Positions 24,333 to 36,400 of a DNA stretch of 64,000 nucleotides are shown piece by piece. The notes beneath the pieces are model-generated. The model was given only the letters and a program-made list of their open reading frames with translations. It was not told where the DNA came from and searched no databases. The translations under genes and the position numbers were made by a program. The DNA lies in the NCBI RefSeq assembly GCF_043641665.1, contig NC_092203.1, positions 10,893,873 to 10,957,872 of the forward strand, read 5' to 3'. How positions within the stretch are numbered: position 1 is the stretch's first letter; the number at the start of each line of letters is the position of its first letter. This DNA is from Enoplosus armatus (lineage: Eukaryota > Chordata > Actinopteri > Centrarchiformes > Enoplosidae).

Positions 24333-24683
24333 AGGATTGTATTTGGCTGGGAAAGAGAGCATATGAAGATGGATTTGTGTGCATTCATGTGTGGTGTTTG
24401 TGCATGCATTAGCACATGTCATCGTTTGTGCGTTCATGCGGGATATTTGGATGTGCGTTTCCTGCGTGTGTGTTTACATGAAGGAATGTGCTGTATTGTC
24501 TGTGTGGAACTCACAATGACAATGACAGCGGCGTCACACAACACACGGCCCTTTAATGAACGCTCTTGTGCAGAAGGAATCGCAGTTTGGACATGATTTG
24601 CAAATTCACGGAGGTGGAAAGAATTCGTCAACCCTTTGCTGCATGAAACGTGTGTTTGCTTTCTATGCTGTGAGTCCCGGTTG

Positions 24684-24735
24684 TGTTTAGCCTAGCATAG
24701 CACAAAGACTGCAGGCAGGGGGTAAGTGCTAGCCT
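24684..24735. repeat. Inner fragment of foldback element C
   Basis: TTTAGCCTAGCATAGCACAAAGACTGCAGGCAGGGGG resembles the inner edge of the element at 33597-34005 (GATTAGCTTAGCTTAGCATAAAAACTGGAGC). Probably a diverged member. Confidence 0.5.
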
Positions 24736-25519
24736 GAAAAACACCTAACAACTGCTTCAAAACCGTCTTACATTCATATACTCATAGAGACTTTTAACTG
24801 AGCTAGAATACAGTAACTGTTTATTTTATCAGCTGGTATATTTAGCCTGATTATACTCGAAAATTAGAGAGCCACTGTATTAAAAGCTGTTTAACCACGA
24901 GACAGGGTAAATTATATGTCAGCACTGGTCCTCTTCATATATTCCCATATATATATATATATATCCCCTTTCAAAATGTGAAAAAGATCATTAAAAATAG
25001 CAATGAACTGCAAAATGTAACGCAAGAATCAATCTCACGGTGAAGAAAGAGACGACTTGACTCCTCAGTGATCCGTCCAGTTGTGGTTCTCACCCCCCAA
25101 AAAGGAGCTTTTATATGTATGTATATATACTGTACATGTCCTCTACTTGTTGATAACCTCCACCTTACTTTGTCTTCTCCCCAAACATTTCTGTCCTCTT
25201 CCTGTTCAGCCTCTTAAAAGGGACCACACCCAGTTTTACCATCAACTGACCCGCCTTACATCTGCAGTTAACCAGGCTGATTAGTGAGCGCATGAAAGAA
25301 CAAATTGGAAAAGCAACACACCGATGCTTTCCACACTTGTGTCGGTGTCACAAAGTCACACGATAAAATTAATTGACTGTATTCCACCGCCGATATGACA
25401 TTTTGATCCTTTCATTAGACTCCAAATACTCCAAAATAAAAAATATCTGCGTGATATGTGGTTTTGAGTTTTCCAATACTTGTATTTGAAGAAATCTTCT
25501 TCACACACACACACAGTGC

Positions 25520-27453
25520 TTTTCATTACATGTCGTTTTCGGTTTTATTGAAACCTTCTGAACAGACAATGAACAGATTTCAGATCTGCGACCTGTCACA
25601 GGCGACGCGACATCACTTAAGAATGTGTCAGTACTCGATCGGCGTTCAGTACAAATATATAAACTCCAGGAAAACTGCAGCCGTCACAAAACATGTTGAA
25701 AAGAAACAAGAGAAAACACTGAATGAAAGACTGACATGAAAACAGATGTAGAAATTAACAATAAAAGCATCAAAGCTGATTGATTACACTTGACGAAATG
25801 CTTGAAAACACAAATCAGAGACAAAAGGCTTCTTTAAATATAAATTTAACAAAAACTAGATATTTTCTGATACCTAAGTTTTCACAGTTTAAAGTCACAT
25901 TTCAATTTTTTTAAGCAGTAAACTGTGGAGGCCTGTCCTGAACCCACACGTTCATAGGTTTCATCTGACTGCAACAGCTGATGTGTCTTTAATTAAAGCA
26001 CGAACCCTCCTCCAACACTTCCGGTAAAATGTGCCACAAGAAAATAATCATCGTTATGACAGAAAGTTTAGAAAATTCCAAACTTACATTATTATCCTCA
26101 AATACATCTTTGTTGCATCTTTGTCACATGCTATTTGATCAATCAAAACGTTTGTGTGTGCAACAGTTTTGAATCTGGAAAATATTATATTATATATGCA
26201 CTTATAATAAATGCAAGAAAGCCTTAGCGTTAGCAAGCTAACTAGCTAAGCTAATGCTATCTATTGACGTACGTAGAGTTAACTTTTGCACAAGGAACTG
26301 GATTTCGATGTTTGGCTAAAAACTAGTGTCCACGTTTTTTTGTTTTTAGCTGTACAGAACACACAAAGATTGTAATTTTGACTTTTAAGTTTGGAACTTC
26401 TAACTTTGACCGACTGCAGCTGAAATATGATGGAAATGACTTGCACACGAGGGAAATCCAAACCAGGAATAGTACACAAGAATAACACTGTCGATAATAC
26501 ATCATCTGTATTGTTCTGCAAGTATAAAAATAGAAGTATATCTTGCATAAACAGATATACTGTACTGTTACTGCATGGACTACGCAGTCACATGTAAAGT
26601 TAGCATTGGGCTAACTGTTTCTGGCAAGCTAATTACTGACAAATGTTTGAATGTATGAAACAATTTCTGATTGCCTTGATTGCCTTCTTTTGAAAAAAAG
26701 AAAAAAACTACCAGTGAGACGCATGTCAAAGAATAAAAAGTAATGGAGGGAAAAGTCAAATCAGCTTTTAAAGATGGTGGAAAGGTCAAAGTTCACAGTA
26801 TGTGTGGTTATGTACTGCAGTGGTTGAGGTTTCTGATGTTGTCCTGAGGGTGAAGGAAAAAGAGTGGACAGAGAGATAACAAATCATACAAACTGAAATT
26901 AGACTGTAACAAGAGTGAGACGGGAAGAGAAAGTGTACGAGCGGAGGACAGCAAAAGATAAGACAAAGAAAGACATCTAAAAACACAAAGACAGGAAGTG
27001 ATACAGACAAAGGCTGAGGTAGAAAAGAGATGGAGAAGAGGGAGTAAAAGGAAAAAGAAAGCAGGACAATCGTAACAAGAGGCATGAAAAAACACAGGCA
27101 GATCTTCCTTGTCCAATGGCGTTTGCACCTCTGGCGCTTAACAAGAGCCAATCGGTGCTGCCAGGATACTGATCCAAGACTCCAAACAAGTGACCATGAC
27201 GTACAGGTCTGACCTGAAGATCAAAGGCTGAGTAAAGCCTAGAGATTTACCAGACACCCTGAACTGGATCTCTGACATCCATCCCAAACTTTGTGTCCTC
27301 GATGTCGTCCTGTTGAACCGTCTTTGACAGAGACAATGAATGTTCACGAGCATCGACTAAACTCCAATCTTAGGACCAAGCTCCAGTAACTCGAGCCGAA
27401 GGAGACAACCCTCACAGACTTCTTCAAAATGTTCTCCAGGTGGATGAAAATGT
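25520..27453 (-). other. Probable 3' UTR of sh3bp4
   Basis: Extends from the stop codon at 27456-27454 to the AATAAA at 25549. Apparent open frames here (27138-27353, 26786-27151) are overlapping low-complexity frames on the same strand with no domain. The assignment rests on the poly(A) signal and the lack of any further coding exon. Confidence 0.5.
25544..25549 (-). terminator. Probable polyadenylation signal of sh3bp4
   Basis: On the minus strand, TTTCAATAAAACC has a canonical AATAAA at 25549-25544. It is followed at 25500-25517 by a GTGTGTGTG-rich stretch, the typical downstream GU-rich element. It lies ~1.9 kb past the sh3bp4 stop codon, which would give a 3' UTR of ordinary length for this gene. 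No other AATAAA with such context was noticed between them. Confidence 0.6.
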
Positions 27454-30400
27454 TCACACAGCGAAATCTCCGTACCCGGTGGGACAGAAGGCGGCACCGC
27501 GGAGGGTATCGAGGCAGTTGACAAGGATTAGCGTGCCGGTCAGGTGCTTCCACCTCTTGGTGATGGGGTTCCTCATCTTGTCCAAGCCCAGATGGAGCTC
27601 CTGGATCACATCTCGGTAGCTGTCCCCCACATGGGCGGCCCACGTCAGGAGGAAGTCGTAGGCTGGCTTCCACATGGACTGAATGGTGGATCGGGGTCAG
27701 AGAGAAAGAAGGGGAAGAGTTTTTTTTAGGTGCAGACGGCAAGAGATTGGACAAACTTGTTAATAATTCTGCTCAGAAACCAAAGAAAAAGAGACACTCC
27801 CTATAACTGCAGAACTTGCCTTATAATCACCGTGTTTTAAAGTTTTCCTCAGTATCAAAATAATCCAGTGATAGTTGTCTGTATATCCATGGGTACACTG
27901 CAAATAGGAACTGCTAATAGCTAATTCGGCATACTTTCAATGGTGCCAATTTGCCAAAATGTAAAGAAATATAGAGTAAAATAACAATAATAACTCACTC
28001 AGGTCTCTCACCTCATTGTCCAATAGACCGTTCTTGTCGCGATGCGGAGCCTCGTAAGCCTCCATCTGCTGTCTGGACACTCGAGCAAGTTTCTCGGCCA
28101 GTTCCCTCCACCGGGACGCCACCTCCACCGCCGTGGTCAACAAGACAAAATCCAGGACCAGTCTGGCAACCAGACCCTGGCAGTCCATCTTCAGCAAAGC
28201 CTGATGGGGGAAAGGGAGACAGTCAGCAGTGAATTTTAATTACATAAAGCCAGTATACTATGTCAAATATATGACGTCAGACCAAATAGAGAGAGGACAC
28301 CAACACTGGCTGCAATACGATGCTCCACAACAGTTGGACACAACCTTGGACCAAACTCCAGTCCACCTTGGGTCCCCAGTCGGATCCCCTAGATCCCCTC
28401 CTATCTATGTGTGATCAGTCTTCACACGTTCAACTGGTCTTGTTCCCTCTTAAACGGTTTCATTTGAATCATTTTTGGAGGCTTATTTGGGTAACAAATA
28501 TCCACCGTTTCACAAGAAATAAAATAAAGATTAAAGAGGTTTTGGTTCTGTTAATCATCACATGATCCCTCAAACTGTTTTCATCTATAGTCCCATTGAG
28601 ATTTGCTGTTTGTCTTTCAACTGGCCACAAGGGCTGAATGGCAAATATAAAAGCTTGTTGCTAAAGAAAAATCTGACTGTGTATGACTGTAATCATTAAC
28701 CGCTCCTGTAAGTAGTCATGTCCCTCAGGCTGCTGCTGTAAATACGTTCTTACTCAGCTAACCCGGTTAAATGAGGGTTAGAAAATACTGAGCATTAATA
28801 AAAGCAGCTGACTGGAAAATACACTGCAGGCAAGATTTCCTTCTTTCTGTTTTTTTTTTCTTGAAAAGAAGCACAACGGCCACTGAAGACCAAAAAATGC
28901 AGTGTGTGCATGTGTGCGTGTGTCCATCCAGAGATACGATTTTGGTTCAGAAAAGCAGGAGTATCAACCACTGCAGCGTCTTACATCTTTACACACACAC
29001 ATCCAGGATATACACACACTTCAAAGTGACGCACCGTCCTGTGGTGATACCTTTCAGGCTCTTTGCAGGGGAGGTTTTTCTCTTCTGCCAGCCCCAGAAA
29101 GCCGCAAGCAAGCGTACACAGTTCTTTATTTACTATGACTCTAAGAAGCTCTAACGGAGGTGTAACACACACTTTTATTCCAAACTAGACTCAAAAGCAA
29201 GCATTAAAAGCATTGTTGCAAATAAATCACAGCAGAGCGACATTAATTAGCTTTGCAAGATCTCCTTAGTAGAAGCTGGTGACTGGCAGCCAGTATAAGT
29301 GTTGGTACTGGAAGATGCCACCATATATGTAATTATATGATACATGTGCATAATGTCACCAAAAGGTGTGATTTTCAGCAGTTTTAATCTTTTGCTGTGC
29401 TACGCTGCTGTGTGAGCGCTGCAGCATAGAATCAGATCATGGTTGCTAATATCTTTCTTATTCATTAAACATGAGATACACTCGTTTACTGCTCTAAATA
29501 AACGATGCTCAAATGAAAACCAACCATGGCTGGAATATTATAACTCTAATTAACCTTTTGCTCTCTGTTCCCATCTGAACACGACACAGCGAATAGTCCG
29601 TTTTTTTAATAAGATAATAAGATCAGATCAGAGGTCAGCGCTGCGTGAAACTCTTTGTCATCGAGGATTTCGGGACAGAACAGCGGCGTCCCGAATGAAA
29701 CATGACGTGATTCATCAGATTACTCACATCCACGAGTACATAGAAAAATAAACGCACTTCAGGTTCGGTGCTTTTATGTAAATCATATCAAAGATTTCTC
29801 AGATGGACTCTGACGACGCGAACGTGGACAGAAAATGTGAAGAAGACATGAAGTTCATTTTCTTTTCCTCACGAGATAATCTTCAAGTGTGGAGCCTCGA
29901 CTTCATTTAATGGAGCTCAAGTAGTTTCTACTGATTCAGCTGCACACACACACACACACACACTCTAATCTGAATCAAAAAGACCAAATTTCACACTGAT
30001 TTCTCTCCGTCAGTCACTCAAATTCAAATTCACGATGAGCGATAATATTTTGGCACAATAACAACTTTCCAATCACGCACTGAAACAATGACGCGTCAGT
30101 TTATATATAAAATATACAAAGAAAAAGCACAAAGCAGGAGGAATAAAGCCTCCTCTTCTTACTTTCTTCTTTAATATTTGTTCCTGCACCTGAAAAAACC
30201 CCATTAAATATTAATTAATTCAACTTACAGGCTTTTCAGGAGGACACATATTACAATAAATAAGACTTAACATGTAAAACACTTAAAGCACTTATTGATA
30301 TATTGAATTGATTACATATTATATATACACATATAGATATATTTTACGTTTAAACTGCCCAATAATATATATAAAGTCTTTAAAATTGGTTCTATCTTGA

Positions 30401-33400
30401 CTAGCTGGATATAAAAATGCTACTTGAGTGTATTTGGCTCAAAATACTTTAAAGTAAAATCTACTTTGCAGTGGAGTATTTTTACACTGTGTTGGTACTT
30501 TTACTTAAGTAAAGGCTCAGAATACTTCGGGGGTCAATTCGTTGTTGGTTTTGCTCCTTTAATGGGATTTGCTGACAATAAGAAAAGTCACAAGACTTAT
30601 CCTTTAAAGTACACAAATGAAAACACCGTCATTATTGCGGCTTCAGGTCACGATGTAGTCGGATGTGTGCATGTTGTCTGTTTGGCAGAAGCACGTTTAA
30701 GCTTCAGAGACAAGACAGGAAGCACCTTACAATCCAGAGGTCATGTGATTTCCATTTATTAGAATAATCTGTTTTCCCATCCTTTGTCTTTTATCTTCTT
30801 TGTTATGAACTGCAGCTCTGAAATAAAGTGAATTATTATTAGCTTTCCAAACCAAACTGACATGATGAATTATTTGGTTTTGAAACAGTCCAGTTTATCT
30901 GTATTCACCTCCTCTCTCTCTCTCTCTCTCTCTCTCGCTGTCTGTCTCTATCTCTCTCTACCACCTGGCCGAGAAGCACTTTTGCCTTCTTCTGTCATGT
31001 CGTCCGTCTGCTGATTCAGGCTTCACACAGGTTTCAGTCTAAATATAGACCCTGACCAGGTCGTCAAAACACACACACACACACACACACACGACGGGGT
31101 TCAACACTCGAGCCTGCCGTCTGGAAATGATGCGTTCAAATGCAAATCGTGAGGGACGCGTTATCTAAGCCGGAAAGAATTAAAGCAGGAGAGGCACGAC
31201 AGGAAACGGGAAGGAGTGTCAAAATAAAGGTCAGGAGGTCAGGGGGGTGCAGAGGGGTGGAGTACCTTCAACGCTGAACTTTTAATCTCTAAAATCTGAA
31301 TTTTGTTTTCTGGAAAAAGACAATTCATCTCCCTCTGAGACACTTATCGCATGCTCAAGCTGCAGCAGATGGAGGTCAAAGGTCAGTGTCTTGCTCAAGG
31401 ACACTTTGTCAGCTGTTGTTTCGGTTCCAGCTGGAGTCCTTCACATGTACGCTTCAGCTCAATTAAAACTCCTTTTTGGGGCGTTTCGGCTTCAATCGTA
31501 ACAGGAATTCTGAATAATCCAACTCTTAAAACGAGTGAAGTAACTTGTATGAATCACGCGGAGCCCTCCATCAAATGGCAGAATGTAGAAATGGATCTCC
31601 AGCTGCACTGTTTCCACATTATTAAATAACAGGATGATTCTGCACTAAAAATAGAAGACAGTCTGCTCCGTGAGAGACTAAAGTGTCTGAAAAATATGAG
31701 ATAGTGGCGACCTGCAGGAAGCCCCGAAGCAGACGGACAGACGGAGCTGACAGCTGACCGGGCGGCTGTCAGCTAAATGAGCTTCACTTCCAAACAGAGA
31801 GGAGAGGTGGAGCAGGGCAGGCGATAACACCGACAGGTAGAAAAGAGAAAGAGAGAGAGGAGGACAACAGCGGCAGCAAGAAGGGACAGTTTCAAGTGCT
31901 AAATATTGTTATAAAGGTCACTGAAACGTCACAATTTCATAAAAATCTCCCTCATGAATGATCTTCGTTTATGATCACGTGAGCTCAGTGTCACATCTAA
32001 TCTCATTTATTTCAAAATATTTATGTTTTCTAAATTAAAGACAGTTCTCAAGGCACCATGAATGCAACATGCACATTTTAATCGAATTAGAGCTTATATT
32101 TTCACAGCGAGAGGTCATCTGAAGGGCTTCATTAACTCGGCAGCAATGCGCTTTGATGACGTCCATCGCTTGAATAAATTTATTATATTTTATCGCTTTG
32201 GTTGAAAGCTGAACGTGACCTGTATATTTCGACCACAGGGGCCAAAAAATGTTGCCCACGGGAACGTTGCAGCGCTGAACGTCACTGATTTAGTTGCTAC
32301 AACCGACATTAGAATTTAAGATGTGAATTACATTTCAGGTTCTTCATGTTTAAACAATAAATAGTTCTGTAGCTGTGCACACTTTGCAGATAAGATTCTT
32401 GTCTCCCTTTCCACATTTAAACATCTGCTTTAAACAATACAGCCACAGAAACACAAACATAACCGCTCGAAAGAAACATTCAGCTCCTGACTTGTCTACG
32501 AGTTTAGGTCCCAGTTGGTTTGGTTGAAATGTCCCATTAGAGAAATCAGATCAATCACTTCCTGTGTGGAGCGTTAGAGGTTTCTCTAATCTGGAAAATC
32601 CTCAGCGTCTGTGTGCAGTTGATTTCATTAGCTGTCAAAAAATATATTTTTCCTGCATGAGGACCTCGTGTTTCTAGTTTTGGGTCCAGTAAACTTGCAG
32701 CAGGTCTGGATAATCAGGTTGGCTGTTAAATATTCATCGCTTAATTAACGTGCTGATCTTTATTAGCCGTCACAGGGGCTCGAGGCAGCTGTACGTTCAC
32801 ACAGAAGTCTAATTTTCCGGTGCTGTTACCGTTGAGTTTTATGACTAAAGGTCTCAGACGGGAGTCTACTAGCTGGGGATTGATTACGTCCCCTGCAGGA
32901 GTGATTCGCCCCGCCTCTCTGCACGGATCTATTATTAAACAACACTCTCCTCCACTGACAGGCACAAGGGACGGCTTTCTCATTTGTCCTCTGCCTTCGT
33001 AACCTGAGCCGCGGCGTTAAAAGATCTGCCGGGGCGGTGTCGGATGCCCCCCCCCCCCGGGCCTCCAGCTCCGTCCTGATCAATGCCTGCTCACATTTCA
33101 ACATGAGAACACCCGACGGCCAGCGTGGAAAAGAGGGGGAGACGTGTTGAGTTGGTCTAAACCCTGAAGACAAACCACGCTTGTTCTGCTGCAACACTTT
33201 CATTTTTAATGTTTCAGACTGTCCAGAGCAGTTAAAGCCAGTAGGGGCTCTCCACTTTGAAAATCCAACATAACTTTTCTGCTTCTGCCAGAGTTTAGAT
33301 ACTAGAGTCTCAAAACTACACCAGAAAACAGTAGCTTCTGCCATATTTTCCTCTTCTGTTGCCTTTCTAGCATCAATTGTGTATAATTTTATATCTCCGC

Positions 33401-36400
33401 GTAGACTCACGTCGATCTAAACTGCTGGCAAGACAACCAGGACTACTTGACTAGTTAGTATTACCAAATAAAAGGAAGTGACAACAGCTTTATGGATCAT
33501 GGATAAACAATTAGACCATCCACTACAGCTGGCAAGATGTTGAATTTAAGATGTAAAAGGTTTTTTAAGACAAACATAAAACATGTTTTGTGGCTTGTTT
33601 AAGTGAAAAAAATGGATTAAAAAAAAGATATTTGCCTTCTTTCCAAGAGTGAGATCGAAAGATTGATACCACTCTCAAGTCTGTACGTTAAGTATGGAGC
33701 TGGAGTCAGGAGGTGATTAGCTTAGCTTAGCATAAAAACTGGAGCTAGCAAAAATTACACCTACACCTAAAGCTCACTGATTAACATGTTGTATCTTGTT
33801 TGTTTAACCCATAAACAAACTGAAAGGTAAAGGGGGAGTTACATGCTGTAACTAGCCAAGATAGCTCGTTAAGCTAAGCTAAGCTAAGCTAATCACCTCA
33901 GTGCTTAATCTGAACGCACAGACATGAGAGTGGTGTCGATCTTCTAATCTAACTCTGGGCAAGAAAGAAAAAGGCAAATTTCCCCCAAAAATGAACTATT
34001 TAAACAATTAAAAACAAATGAATAAAGGTGAAGACATGCTCCTTTCGAACGTAGATTCAGGAATAAAGACCTTATTCAGTATCCTGTTCTTACCTGCAGT
34101 ATTTAGGTGTGTCTAAACTCTTTCTTTTCCACTTGTATCAGTTCTCACGTCCCTCCCACCAAACCCATTTCCTCCTCTCTCGTTACAGAAACCACAGGCT
34201 GGACAATGAAGCCACCTCATTGAAGCATTGCCCCCACCTTGAGTCTCCCTCCCTGGGTTCCTCATTATGATACCTTCTAGTTTATACTCATCATCGACCC
34301 CCTGTTCGATCATTTCACCCCATCCTTTCCTGACACGTCTCTCCAATGAACTAATCTGCATATGTAAGTGGTGTGGTGCTCAAAAAAGGTGCCTGAATCT
34401 GTATCTTGGACACACTGGACTGACATATTGTGGATTTTAATCACCATAATGTTTAAATTAGATACTTTTATCTGGAACATTTCACATATTAGTGTGGATT
34501 TGGGTATTTTTGTCCTGAAAAAGAGCAGGTTAGCTGGATAAAAGCCTCATTATAGAGAAAGCGCTGAACGCCTTGTTTTCTAATCGAGGATTTTCTCAAA
34601 GTAGGAATGTTTTATTGAGTAACGATTGTATAAGACGGGGGGAGGAGGAGAAGATTTAGTAATTCAAGCCTGTGCTCTCTGGGGAAAATATTGCAGGTCA
34701 CACACACACACATCCTGGAGTGGTTTACAACTCAGGAAACAAGTTTTAGATGCATCTGGACATAAAATCCAGGGAAAAAAATCACCTCAAGACAACCAGT
34801 TCTAGGTCTGATCTCTTACCAGCAAAAGATAAAGAAAACGGGTAGATTGTGTCATATTATTTTGTCTTTGTTTGTCTTGACAGAAGTCACTACTAGAGCA
34901 AAATGCCTGAAAGCCATCACTTGATGTCTTCAAACAGCTCATTTCGTCTGATCAACAGTCCAAATCCCCAAAATGATCAATTTGCGACGACACAAGACAA
35001 AGATAAACCGCAAATTCTCACAAGTGAGAAGCTGGAACCACAAAATGTTAAACTGAGCTTTCGGTCCGAAACACTGAAAGAGTCACTTGCTGGTTTAGTC
35101 AACATTTTGTCAACAAACAATAACCCTGAATTTGATTTGGTCTGAACAGCTTGCAGAGCAACATGAGACACGGAGTAATGAAATCATGTTTTGGCAACTG
35201 GTCCTTTAACTCAAACATAATGTCGGGGTTTTAAATCAGTTTTTCTCTGTAGCTGTGTTCAGCCAGGAAACATCATATCTGAGGTAAATTCCATATAATG
35301 GCAAACATGTAAGGACAAAACTTCACTTCATCAAGGTCAACGAGACAAATTTCGATATCGTCCTTGGTGATGAAAGTGTTTCTAACTTCACGAGAAAATT
35401 GCTGGACTTTTACAGACATCTGAGTGTGTCCTCCTCTCATTTTCCAGAAAATATGAAAAAAAAAAAAATGTAGCTCAGAGCAGTCAAGGATGGAGCCTGG
35501 TTCAGAGATAAGAAAGCCAAGGCGTTCTTTGTGCACACAGGAAGTTTAAAAGCCTCAGCTGGAGTTGAAGGTAGCCGCCAGAATAAAAGCCTTTTATAAA
35601 ACATGAAAGCATGCCTCCTTTCGCTTTAGACTTGGTGAGATTATGGAGAGGTCACAAGACACACAGTCAAACAGGGAGAGGTAGTTGTAGGTGAGGCGCT
35701 CTGGATAACAAATGAGTAACACTCTCCGTTACCTTAACAGTTGCTGTCAAAGTCCCATTTAGCAAGGCACTTTACCCCCAGCTGCTCCGGTGGCCGCCAG
35801 CCGAAACCACGCTGAGCATGTTGCTGCCACAGAAGTAGATGCACGTTTCAACTCCGCCTGAATAAACAGCAGTTGGAAAATGTACTTTGCTAAAGTACTT
35901 TTTGAATAATGGCGTCTGGCAAGGGAAATGTTTTTTTGCCTCCCCCAGGGTGCCGGCGCTGTCGGAGAAGAAAAACACATCGAGGCCGGCGTGCGTTTGC
36001 TTGACAGAGCTGTTTTCCCTCAAACTGCAGATGTTAAGTTTTATTTCTATGCTTCCCTTTACAGGATTTTCTCCTCCAACTCCCCCTTTATTTTTCATGT
36101 GATGGCTGTTCACACTGTGAGCCACCTCGGGCTGTAAAACAAGTTGTTTACCATTCATGTGACTGAGCATAAGGATCCAAATCCTTCCAGTTCACACTCA
36201 GATTGTCACATTGTCTGACTGCAACACGGTCCGACGTGGAAAGAAATCATGTTGAGTGCCGACGTAGCAAAGAGACACAAATCAATCAGACAGCGAGTGA
36301 CTGTTTTGGAAACTAGATTTTTGTTCTGTTTAGCTTCAACAAAGCTTAACAAATGATGCAGCAACCATCTGAGGGACACTGATAAAAGTCTCCTCTCTGC

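Larger units (their letters stand above)
20900..25520. other. Intergenic region between sh3bp4 3' end and arl4c promoter
   Basis: No supportable exon on either strand. Contains (TC)n at 22351-22372, (TG)n at 24312-24332, (AT)n at 24948-24964 and a fragment of foldback element C at 24684-24735. The longest open frames (minus strand, 23394-24115) lack any family motif and are probably chance. Confidence 0.55.

Noticed and set aside
26786..27189. Leucine/phenylalanine-rich frames resembling membrane proteins
   Set aside because: Three overlapping frames in an A/G-rich stretch of the probable sh3bp4 3' UTR; hydrophobicity is a composition effect.
32826..33410. 194-codon minus-strand open frame in the sh3bp4 intron
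   Set aside because: No recognisable domain, no promoter or splice context, crosses a C-homopolymer, and composition is unlike the real exons nearby.
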